From positions 1 through 33,296 of the forward strand of contig VGOD01000040.1 of NCBI GenBank assembly GCA_016876015.1: a DNA stretch of 33,296 nt, written 5' to 3'. The stretch comes from Chloroflexota bacterium. GTDB lineage: Bacteria > Chloroflexota > Anaerolineae > CG2-30-64-16. Of this stretch, positions 6,343 through 13,117 are shown one piece after another. The notes beneath the pieces are model-generated. The model ran no database searches. It was not told the origin of the DNA and worked only from the letters and a program-made list of their open reading frames with translations. How positions within the stretch are numbered: position 1 is the first letter of the stretch; each line of letters opens with the position of its first letter. Both the position numbers and the translations under genes were made by a program.

Positions 6343-8157
6343 CCGATCCACTTCCCCCAACACAATATCCACCGCGCCCAAAATCACGACGGCATCCGCG
6401 ACTTTGTGACCGATGCACATCTTCTCCAGGCTGGTCAGGTTGATGAAGGTCGGCGCGCGTACATGGTAGCGATAGGGATTGGCCTTGCCGTCGCTGACGA
6501 TGTAGAAACCCAGCTCGCCCTTGGGCCCTTCCACCCGGCCATAGGCTTCGCCGGCCGGCGCCCGGAACTGATACTGCTTTTTGCCGGGCAAGATCGGCCC
6601 TTCGGGCAGTCCCTCGAGCGCCTGCTTCAGGATGCGAATGCTCTGGTAGACCTCATCCATGCGCACGCGGAAGCGCGCCCAGACATCGCCCTCGGGTCGG
6701 CTACACACGTCGAAGTCGAAGCGATCGTAGACCGAGTAGGGCGCAGCCTTGCGCAGGTCGAAGGGCACCCCAGAGGCGCGCAGCATCGGGCCGGCCATGC
6801 TGTAGGCGGTCGCTTCTGCGGCGGTGAGCACGCCAACGCCCTGGCAGCGGGTCAAGAAGATCTCGTTGCCGGCCATCAGCTTCTCGAAGTTCTCCATCAT
6901 CCGCGGCAACCGATTCCAGACCAGGTCCTTCGCGCGCTCCACCCAGCCGGCCGGCAGATCGTACGCGACGCCGCCGAAACGCATGTAGTTGCACATCATG
7001 CGCGACCCGGATGCAGCCTCGAACAGGTCCAGAATCAGCTCCCGCTCGCGCAGGCCGTAGAGCGCAGGCGTGAAGTATGCGCCCAGGTCGTTGAACAGAA
7101 AGCCGACCGCGATGAAGTGGCTGATGACCCTGGTCAACTCCGCCATGATGACCCGGATATAGTCCGCGCGTTCGGGAACCTGCAACCCCATCAGTTGCTC
7201 CACCGCCAGCACATACCCGAAGTTGTTCGACATCGAGGCGATGTAGTCCAACCGGTCGGTGAAGGGGATATTCATGATATAGGTGTTGCGCTCGCCGATC
7301 TTCTCGTGACAGCGGTGCAGGTAGCCGATCTCTGGTTCCAGCCCCACCACGTTTTCTCCCTCGATTGCGAGCACCATGCGGAAGACGCCGTGCGTGCTGG
7401 GGTGCTGTGGGCCGAAGTTGACCAGCACCCGCTCGGTGCGCAGGCCGGACCCGTTGCTCCCCTCGTCCACGCCCATGATGCGACGATATTGCACTTCGGG
7501 TTGCGTGAAGAGATCCGGATCCCAGCCGACCGGGTAGGTGACATTGTCTTTCCACGGCACGTGATCTTCGGCCCATGCGTGCTGCCCATCCGGGTGGCGG
7601 CTCTTGAAGGGTTTGGCGTCTTCCTCGTAGTAGGTTTCTCGATAGTCCTTGCGCAAAGGCCAGCCCTCGAAGCCATCCCAGAGCAGGATACGCCGCAAGT
7701 TGGGATGCCCTGCGAAACGGATGCCCATCATGTCGTACACTTCGCGTTCCTGCAGGTCCGCGCCGGGCCAGATGGACGTCAGTGCTGGGACGACCGGGTT
7801 AGCCTTGTCGGGCAGGCGCACTCTGAGAACCATAGGAGCTGGAGACGGGGCGCCTGGGCGGCCAGGCGACACGGCGAGATCGGTCTCGGCGGCCTGGCGT
7901 CTCCGCGTCTCCGCGTCATGTACAGGCGAACCCACTTGATAGAGGTAATAGACCACCTCGAAGTATTGCGGCCAATCCACGCTGGTGACCATCGAGAGAT
8001 AGTCGTAGCCCTGCTGGTCGCGCAGATAGGTCGTCAGATCGAGAAGCCTGTCGGCCGCCACCACCAGCCCGTTCTTGGCGACTTCGGTCACCGCTCCAGG
8101 AACGGCCTCGTTGAAGGGAAGTGCAGTCGCCGCGGTTTGCGTCGTTGTATCGGTCAT
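6340..8157 (-). CDS. nuoCD: Fused NADH-quinone oxidoreductase subunits C and D
   Basis: The 605-residue protein joins NuoC (30 kDa type, about 20-190; [20 protein letters not shown] and [10 protein letters not shown]) to NuoD (49 kDa type, from about 240; [11 protein letters not shown] at 248-257, and the family C-terminus ending [12 protein letters not shown]). NuoD helps form the quinone site. The fusion is known in several phyla. NuoC carries an insert of about 33 residues (76-108) in a beta-hairpin after VVYYLYQ; it is encoded by a GC-rich octamer array. ATG 8157 lies 14 bp after the DUF4926 stop with a GGACAGG purine stretch upstream. The stop codon is the first three bases of the octamer array at 6342. 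Confidence 0.95.
   Translation of the reverse strand: MTDTTTQTAATALPFNEAVPGAVTEVAKNGLVVAADRLLDLTTYLRDQQGYDYLSMVTSVDWPQYFEVVYYLYQVGSPVHDAETRRRQAAETDLAVSPGRPGAPSPAPMVLRVRLPDKANPVVPALTSIWPGADLQEREVYDMMGIRFAGHPNLRRILLWDGFEGWPLRKDYRETYYEEDAKPFKSRHPDGQHAWAEDHVPWKDNVTYPVGWDPDLFTQPEVQYRRIMGVDEGSNGSGLRTERVLVNFGPQHPSTHGVFRMVLAIEGENVVGLEPEIGYLHRCHEKIGERNTYIMNIPFTDRLDYIASMSNNFGYVLAVEQLMGLQVPERADYIRVIMAELTRVISHFIAVGFLFNDLGAYFTPALYGLRERELILDLFEAASGSRMMCNYMRFGGVAYDLPAGWVERAKDLVWNRLPRMMENFEKLMAGNEIFLTRCQGVGVLTAAEATAYSMAGPMLRASGVPFDLRKAAPYSVYDRFDFDVCSRPEGDVWARFRVRMDEVYQSIRILKQALEGLPEGPILPGKKQYQFRAPAGEAYGRVEGPKGELGFYIVSDGKANPYRYHVRAPTFINLTSLEKMCIGHKVADAVVILGAVDIVLGEVDR
7835..7922 (-). repeat. GC-rich octamer array in frame inside nuoC
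   Basis: Eleven 8-bp steps can be read from 7835 to 7922 on plus, including GTCTCCGC twice (7899, 7907), GTCTCGGC (7883), CGACACGG (7867) and CGCCTGGG (7851). A stem pairs GCCAGGC (7861-7867) with GCCTGGC (7892-7898), and inside it CGAGA (7875-7879) pairs with TCTCG (7884-7888). The block encodes the extra residues 76-108 of NuoC. Related units (GCGGAGAC) recur at 15695-15710 in the SpoIID gene. Confidence 0.7.
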
Positions 8158-8171
8158 ACCTGTCCTTCTTC

Positions 8172-8408
8172 CTACGCCGGTACCAACTCGGATACCGGCA
8201 GCGGCTCATAATGCAATACCATCATTTGGTCAGGCCGTAGGCCCAGAGAAGTGTACGCGCGCCCCGCGCTATCACAGAACTCAACCTCGAATGCCCTGCC
8301 GCGGGCAAGAGTCTCCACAACCGTGCCGACTTGCCCACGCCACAGGTTGTGTTCTGGCAGGTCAACGGTTAGCGCCACCACATCAAACAGCTTGATCGCA
8401 TTTCCCAT
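8172..8408 (-). CDS. DUF4926 domain protein inserted in the nuo run
   Basis: The 78-residue product (from ATG 8408; an alternative ATG lies at 8438) reads [20 protein letters not shown] then VGTVVE, with a later FEVEF strand. This is the DUF4926 fold, a small beta-barrel-like protein common in cyanobacteria and Chloroflexota, often next to toxin-like or DUF6883 genes. Its function is unknown. It sits between nuoB and nuoCD in the same direction, 14 bp before nuoCD, so it probably shares the transcript, but it is not a complex I subunit. No convincing ribosome site separates the two possible starts. Confidence 0.7.
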   Translation of the reverse strand: MGNAIKLFDVVALTVDLPEHNLWRGQVGTVVETLARGRAFEVEFCDSAGRAYTSLGLRPDQMMVLHYEPLPVSELVPA

Positions 8409-8527
8409 CTCAATCACCGCACCAGCATCATAACGCATAGCAACTGGTCAGCCGGGGAAATGGCAAGTCGGGCTCAATGATCCACGTGCTGCGGACTATC
8501 ATCGTGATTCCCGCTGTCCTTGTCTAC

Positions 8528-9145
8528 CTATCCCTTCTCTGCCGCCGCCTCCACCAGTTTCAGCAACGCCTCCCGATCCTTTGGGTTATACAGATCGGGA
8601 CCCAAGACCGGCAGCGGCACAGGCTCGTTGAGCTGGTCTTTCTTGTACCACAGCGCCGAGCGCACCGATTGGCCCAAGACCTTATCGTGTACCCGCATTA
8701 CGCCATAGAGGATCGCCTCCGGGGTCGGCGGGCAGCCTGGCACGCATACGTCCACGGGAATGTACTTGTCAATGCCGGAGACGACATTGTAGCCCTCTTT
8801 GAACGGCCCGCCCGAAGTAGCGCACGCGCCCACGGCCAGCACGTACTTTGGCTCGGCCATCTGGTTGTAGAGCCGGACGATGTTCGGGACCATCTTCTTC
8901 GTTACCGTGCCGGACACGAACATCAGATCGGCCTGGCGCGGCGACGCGCGAATGATCTCCATGCCGAAGCGGCTGAGATCGAAGCGTGAGGCCATCATGG
9001 CCATGAACTCGATCGCGCAGCAGGCCAGGCCAAACGCCATGGGCCACATCGAGCGGGCGCGGCCGAAATTGTAGATGGCGTCTATGGTCGTGAGAAAGAC
9101 GTTGCGATTGAGTTCTGCGGGGAGGGCAGGTTCGTTCGTTTGCAT
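8528..9145 (-). CDS. nuoB: NADH-quinone oxidoreductase subunit B
   Basis: The 205-residue NuoB (PSST) holds cluster N2, the last electron donor to quinone. The ligands are visible: adjacent C42-C43 in FGLACCAIEFM, C108 in GACATSGG and C138 in CVPGCPPTPE. FDLSRFGMEIIRASPRQADL is the family signature. ATG 9145 is preceded by AGAGGATGC, 11 bp after the end of the broken nuclease gene, so nuoB seems to depend on a promoter further upstream (possibly 10266-10294). No nuoA lies upstream. After the TAG stop the minus strand reads TAGGTAGA then CAAGGACA, a short relative of the octamer array at 6342. Confidence 0.95.
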   Translation of the reverse strand: MQTNEPALPAELNRNVFLTTIDAIYNFGRARSMWPMAFGLACCAIEFMAMMASRFDLSRFGMEIIRASPRQADLMFVSGTVTKKMVPNIVRLYNQMAEPKYVLAVGACATSGGPFKEGYNVVSGIDKYIPVDVCVPGCPPTPEAILYGVMRVHDKVLGQSVRSALWYKKDQLNEPVPLPVLGPDLYNPKDREALLKLVEAAAEKG

Positions 9146-9156
9146 CGGTGCATCCT

Positions 9157-10008
9157 CTAGGCGGCAAAGACCGCCGGGTCAACATCGTCGGCATGGCTGT
9201 ACACCTGAATGCCGAGACCACGTGCAACCTCTACTGCGCGCCGATCTACCATCGGCGCAATGATCAAGACCCTGGTCGCCTGGCGATCGTGTCTGCGCTC
9301 ATAGAACTTGACCTTACGGTCGAAGAGATACACATCGCCCCGGCTCATGGAGGACTTGATCTCGCAAATAATCAACGTGCTGTCCTGGATGATCAGGTCG
9401 AGCTCTATCTGATCGGGATGCCCGAAGACCTCGCCAGTCGCGTCGCGCTCTGTCACGTTGATGACCTGTACCTTTGAAGGGCATCCTTCAGGATGCCCTT
9501 CAAAGGTATCTTCTCAATAAGTGGAGGCGACGGGGGTCACAGACCCCCTGAGAGCAGGCTCTTAGGCGGTCTGCGACCGCCGTTCCCCGGATTATTGAGA
9601 GGATACCTTCAAAGCGCCGCGAAAGGCCTCTTCGGGCTGTATACCCCAGCGCGCACCGAGCGCGCTGATGCCGACCTCGATCCGACGCTCCAGTTGGCGG
9701 ATAGATTTCAGCATCTCGCTGTTCTGGGCGTGATTTGCTTCCCACTTGCGATCCTGCTCGGCCCGCTCTGCGCGCTGTTCGTCCATCATCCGATCCAGGA
9801 CGGCCTGGTTGGCTTTCCACTTCTCATGCTGCGTTTCCCGCTCGCGGCGCAGCTCGTCGAGCAGACGATCGAAGCGGCTCTCGGTTTCGATCTTGTTGGC
9901 GAACTGGCTGCGAGCGATCCCCAGGATCGTCTGCTGCACGCGGGTATCTTGGCGCAGGATGTCGGGCAGCTCCTGCGCCATGATGTCACAAACCGTCTGG
10001 ACGTCCAT
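9157..10008 (-). pseudogene. DUF3782-type PD-(D/E)XK nuclease-fold gene split by a palindromic insert
   Basis: The N-terminal half (10008-9592) is a helical coiled-coil region ending LGARWGIQPEEAFRGALK; the C-terminal half (9456-9157) has TGEVFGHPDQIELD then the EIKSS core (D and ExK of a restriction-like fold) and RVLIIAPMVDRRAVEVA. Together they match the family of coiled-coil plus nuclease-like proteins annotated DUF3782. The halves are in the same frame, but a 135-bp block (9469-9603, flanked by TACCTT copies at 9469 and 9604) brings a TAA stop. Deleting it joins ALKV to QVINVTERD in frame. ATG 10008 is chosen for its GGAGG five bases upstream; the ATG at 10020 and a TTG at 10038 are alternatives. 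The N-terminal half may still be made. Confidence 0.75.
9469..9609. mobile_element. Palindromic multi-hairpin insert of 135 bp
   Basis: Four hairpins lie in a row. TTTGAAGGGCATCC (9473-9486) pairs with 9491-9504. GGGGGTC/GACCCCC lies at 9532-9548, AGAGC/GCTCT at 9551-9562 and GGCGGTC/GACCGCC at 9565-9581. The last three are enclosed by an 18-bp stem with one mismatch (9503-9520 with 9592-9609), giving a cloverleaf-like shape. TACCTT direct repeats (9469, 9604) bound the block. No protein is encoded. It looks like a non-autonomous palindromic element; the mover is unknown. Confidence 0.75.
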
Positions 10009-10034
10009 GGCAGCCTCCATCGCCTGATGGCTGT

Positions 10035-10259
10035 TCAATCCGCCTGCAAGAACCCGGTGCGATGCTTCGGCCTATCCTCCTTGTGTCCCAGCACATAGAC
10101 CGTGGCATCTGGCCGCTGGCCGATGTGAACCAACCGCCAGCCTTCGGCCAGCAGACGATTGACGGTCGAGATCTGCTCATCGTTGACTACGGTTAGCTGG
10201 CGCAATTCTGTAAACGGGCGTTCATCCAGTTCTGCCACCGGGGTAGGGAGATCAGTCAT
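10035..10259 (-). CDS. Small conserved-looking protein of unknown function (74 aa)
   Basis: I do not recognise a named family. The second half, ISTVNRLLAEGWRLVHIGQ, followed by ATVYVLGH, resembles small alpha-beta proteins with an LLAEGW motif such as DUF1737 or DUF4177, but the match is by eye only. Coding is supported by a near-perfect promoter upstream and by the tight link to the next gene, which begins within 30 bp of its TGA stop. The ATG at 10259 lies exactly six bases after a TAGAAT box, so the mRNA should be leaderless. It would be the first gene of the minus-strand run leading to nuoB. Confidence 0.6.
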   Translation of the reverse strand: MTDLPTPVAELDERPFTELRQLTVVNDEQISTVNRLLAEGWRLVHIGQRPDATVYVLGHKEDRPKHRTGFLQAD

Positions 10260-10265
10260 GTCTGC

Positions 10266-10294
10266 ATTCTACTATAGGCCAAAGCACAAAGCAA
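10266..10294 (-). promoter_or_regulatory. Promoter for the 74-aa gene, leaderless type
   Basis: On the minus strand TTGCTT (10294-10289), a 17-bp spacer and TAGAAT (10271-10266) are followed by six bases and the ATG at 10259. Transcription would begin at or next to the start codon. It may also drive the broken nuclease gene and nuoB. Confidence 0.65.
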
Positions 10295-10371
10295 GTAAGA
10301 TTCACGGCCATCGCACTGCGGCCGCGGCGGCTCAATTCCCACAAGTACGTACGCACGCCATGCTGTCGCAA

Positions 10372-10400
10372 TTGCTTTCTGATCTGAACTGGTGTATAAG
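10372..10400 (+). promoter_or_regulatory. Promoter of the LonB-type protease gene
   Basis: TTGCTT (10372-10377), a 17-bp spacer and TATAAG (10395-10400) precede the lon-like gene by 109 bp. The divergent minus promoter at 10266-10294 uses the same TTGCTT -35. Confidence 0.6.
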
Positions 10401-10435
10401 AGAACATGCGATCTGAACCGCAGACACGCGCATGG

Positions 10436-10471
10436 GGGCGATCCTTTACGATCGCCCGCCTGGGCAGGCGG
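10436..10471 (+). promoter_or_regulatory. Two overlapping hairpins in the lon-like leader
   Basis: GGGCGATC (10436-10443) pairs with GATCGCCC (10450-10457), and CCGCCTG (10456-10462) pairs with CAGGCGG (10465-10471). They share bases 10456-10457, so the two full stems compete. They lie between the promoter and the ribosome site. No known regulator site (for example CIRCE) is seen. Confidence 0.4.
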
Positions 10472-10509
10472 AAGGTCGCGCCCTTACTCCACAATCTCAG
10501 GAGCACCAC

Positions 10510-13035
10510 ATGACTCCACGGGAGCTCACTGCAGAACAACTGCGTCGCCGTTGCGACGTCTCGCAGTTCACGTGCGCCTCCACTGAGGACGCGCCTGAAC
10601 TGGAAGGGATCATCGGCCAGGAACGCGCCACCCGCGCCATTGAGTTTGGCATTGCGATGCCGCACCCTGGCTACAACATCTATGCCATGGGCCCCGCCGG
10701 CGCCGGCAAGACGAGCATCATCACCCGTTTCTTGGAGCGCCAGGCGGCCACCCGGTCTGTGCCGGCCGACTGGGGCTATGTACACAATCTGGAAAGCCCC
10801 GATCGGCCACGCGCGCTGCAACTGCCGCCAGGGGGCGGCAGCAAGCTGCGCGGCCAGATAGACCAGCTTCTGGATCAGATCGCCGAGGTGTTGCCCAAGG
10901 CCTTTGCCAGCGACCAATACGCGGAACACCGGAACTCCTTGGCCCGCAACCTCGACGAGCAGCGGGGCGGTCTGTTCCGCGCATTGGATCGCTTCGCGAC
11001 CGCGCAGGGCTTCAGCCTGAGCCGCGCGCCGACTGGGTTGATGGTGGCGCCGCTGCGCGATGGCAAGCCGATGACCGAAGAGCAATTCGGCGCGCTGTCA
11101 GGGGCCGAGCAAGAGGCCCTCAGCAAAAGCGGCCAGAAACTGCAAGAAGCGCTCGAACGCACCATACGCCAGGCGCGTGAACTGGAGGAGGCCGCGCAGG
11201 CCCGACTGTCTACACTCGACCACGATGTCGCGGCCGCGACTATCAGCCCGTTCTTTGACAGGCTGAAGACCGAATACGCAGCCTGGGCCGATGTCACGAC
11301 ATACCTGTCGGCCGTGCAAGACCACATCGCCGATCATGCCGACGACTTCAAGAACCAGCCGGGGCGACCGGCGGGAGCCGAGCCAGAGGCCGACGCCAGA
11401 CCAGGCGGCGAGGCGCTGCCCTGGTCGCGATCGGCGAGAAGCTCGCCGGCCGATCGCTACCGGTTGAACGTGATCGTGGATAACCAGGGACTGCAGGGCG
11501 CGCCGGTCGTGGTGGAAACCAATCCGACCTACGCAAACCTCATCGGCCGCGTCGAGATGCGCGCCGAGTTCGGCACGCTCGTCACCGATTATCGTCACAT
11601 CAAGGCCGGCGCGCTCCATCGGGCGAATGGCGGCTATCTGGTGCTCGATGCACGCGTGCTGCTGCGCCAACCGTTGGCCTGGGAGGCGCTCAAGCAGGCG
11701 CTGCGCAATGCTCGCGTTCGCATGGAAGAGGCAGGCATCCTGCCCGGCGTGCTGGTGGCGGCCACGCTGACCCCTGAACCGATCCCCCTGGATGTAAAGG
11801 TGGTGTTGATCGGCGATCCGGCCACGTACTATCTGCTGTACGCGTATGATGAGCAGTTCGAGAAGCTGTTCAAGGTGCGGGCAGACTTCGCCGTGGAGAT
11901 GAACTGGACCGCGGACAACGAGGCCAAGATCCTCCAGTTCATCCGCAACCGCTGCGAAGAAGAGCATCTGCTGCACTTCGACATCAGCGCGGTGGGCAAG
12001 GTGATCGAGTACAGCGCCCGTCTGGTGGAGAATCAGCGCAAGCTCACCACACGCTTTGCACACGTCAACGATGTCGTGCGCGAAGCATCGTTCTGGGCGC
12101 AGCGCGCCGGCAAGAAGCTTGTCACCGCGGATGATGTGTCCAAGGCCATTGATGAGCGCATCTTTCGCTCGAATCAGCTCGAAGAGCGGGTGCAAGAACT
12201 GATCGCCGATGGCACGCTTATGGTGGACACGACCGGCGCAGTGGTGGGGCAGGTCAATGGGCTGGCGGTGCTGGCGTTGGGCGACTATGCCTTTGGCCGG
12301 CCCAATCGCATCACCGCGCAGACTTTCCAGGGCCGCGCCGGGGTGATCAACATCGAGCGCGAGGCCAAGCTCAGCGGACGAATTCATGATAAGGGCGTAT
12401 TGATACTCTCTGGCTTCCTCGGCGGCCGCTACGCCCAGGATAAGCCGCTTGGTCTTTCGGCCAGCATCGCGTTCGAGCAGTCCTATGAAGGCGTCGAGGG
12501 AGATAGCGCGTCCTCCACCGAGTTATACGCGCTGCTTTCCAGCCTGTCGGGCCTGCCGATCAAGCAAAGCATCGCCGTCACCGGGTCAGTCAACCAGCAC
12601 GGCGAGATTCAGGCCATCGGCGGCGCGACGCTGAAGATCGAAGGCTTCTTCGACATCTGTCGTACGCGGCCGGGCGGACTCACCGGCGACCAGGGGGTGA
12701 TCATCCCGGAGGCCAACGTACACAACCTGATGCTGCGCGAGGATGTGCTGCAGGCGGTGGCCGAGGGCAAGTTCCGCATCTATCCTGTGCGCACGGTTGA
12801 CGAAGGGATCGCGATCCTCACCGGTGCGCCTGCCGGCGAGCGCGGAGCCGACGGTCAGTATTCGCCCGATTCGGTCAACGGCCGCGTGGATGCCAGGCTG
12901 CGCACGATTGCCGAAGAGAGCAAGAACCGCAAAAATGGCGAAACCCCCAGGCGCGAAGCTGAAGCCGAACCGAAGCCTGCCGCGCCCGAAGAGCCGACCC
13001 TTCCGGGAGATCAGCCGCAGCCTGCGTCCGATTGA
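10510..13035 (+). CDS. LonB-type ATP-dependent protease (AAA+ with Lon S16 domain)
   Basis: The 841-residue protein begins with a P-loop (GPAGAGKT at 61-68) in an AAA_32-type ATPase that holds a large helical insertion. The LonB signature TPEPIPLDVKVVLIGD and the KVRADFAVEMNW sensor region follow. The S16 peptidase domain has Ser666 in EGDSAS and Lys709 in GGATLK as the catalytic dyad. The last 60 residues are low-complexity, rich in Glu, Pro and Ala. No membrane helices are seen, unlike archaeal LonB. ATG 10510 is chosen for its AGGAG eight bases upstream; the ORF is open back to 10432 but through leader hairpins. It degrades misfolded or regulatory proteins in the cytoplasm, by family. Confidence 0.92.
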   Translation: MTPRELTAEQLRRRCDVSQFTCASTEDAPELEGIIGQERATRAIEFGIAMPHPGYNIYAMGPAGAGKTSIITRFLERQAATRSVPADWGYVHNLESPDRPRALQLPPGGGSKLRGQIDQLLDQIAEVLPKAFASDQYAEHRNSLARNLDEQRGGLFRALDRFATAQGFSLSRAPTGLMVAPLRDGKPMTEEQFGALSGAEQEALSKSGQKLQEALERTIRQARELEEAAQARLSTLDHDVAAATISPFFDRLKTEYAAWADVTTYLSAVQDHIADHADDFKNQPGRPAGAEPEADARPGGEALPWSRSARSSPADRYRLNVIVDNQGLQGAPVVVETNPTYANLIGRVEMRAEFGTLVTDYRHIKAGALHRANGGYLVLDARVLLRQPLAWEALKQALRNARVRMEEAGILPGVLVAATLTPEPIPLDVKVVLIGDPATYYLLYAYDEQFEKLFKVRADFAVEMNWTADNEAKILQFIRNRCEEEHLLHFDISAVGKVIEYSARLVENQRKLTTRFAHVNDVVREASFWAQRAGKKLVTADDVSKAIDERIFRSNQLEERVQELIADGTLMVDTTGAVVGQVNGLAVLALGDYAFGRPNRITAQTFQGRAGVINIEREAKLSGRIHDKGVLILSGFLGGRYAQDKPLGLSASIAFEQSYEGVEGDSASSTELYALLSSLSGLPIKQSIAVTGSVNQHGEIQAIGGATLKIEGFFDICRTRPGGLTGDQGVIIPEANVHNLMLREDVLQAVAEGKFRIYPVRTVDEGIAILTGAPAGERGADGQYSPDSVNGRVDARLRTIAEESKNRKNGETPRREAEAEPKPAAPEEPTLPGDQPQPASD

Positions 13036-13049
13036 AGCATCCTCTGGGA

Positions 13050-13086
13050 CGAAGCAATCTCCTTCGCAGGGCAGGAGATTGCTTCG
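13050..13086. terminator. 13-bp perfect inverted repeat between convergent genes
   Basis: CGAAGCAATCTCC (13050-13062) pairs perfectly with GGAGATTGCTTCG (13074-13086) around an 11-base loop. It lies between the stops of the lon-like gene (13035) and the SpoIID gene (13118), where a two-way terminator is expected. There is no U tract. The stem sequence resembles a dispersed intergenic repeat I recall from several bacterial genomes, so it may be a REP-like copy used as terminator. Confidence 0.65.
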
Positions 13087-13117
13087 CGATGACGAGCGAC
13101 TGCGCAGCGCCTTCCAT

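Noticed and set aside
6304-8211. Plus-strand frame of 635 codons opposite nuoCD
   Set aside because: It is a reverse-complement shadow of a clear NuoC-NuoD fusion; the His/Gln/Val-rich composition is typical of antisense frames.
9473-9504. 32-bp palindrome as an intrinsic terminator only
   Set aside because: There is no U tract on either side, and it is part of a larger block with direct repeats inside a gene, so an element is the better reading.
10252-12387. Long minus-strand frames opposite the lon-like gene (277 and 429 codons)
   Set aside because: They are antisense shadows in GC-rich DNA. The plus strand has intact AAA+ and Lon motifs, and the shadows match no family.
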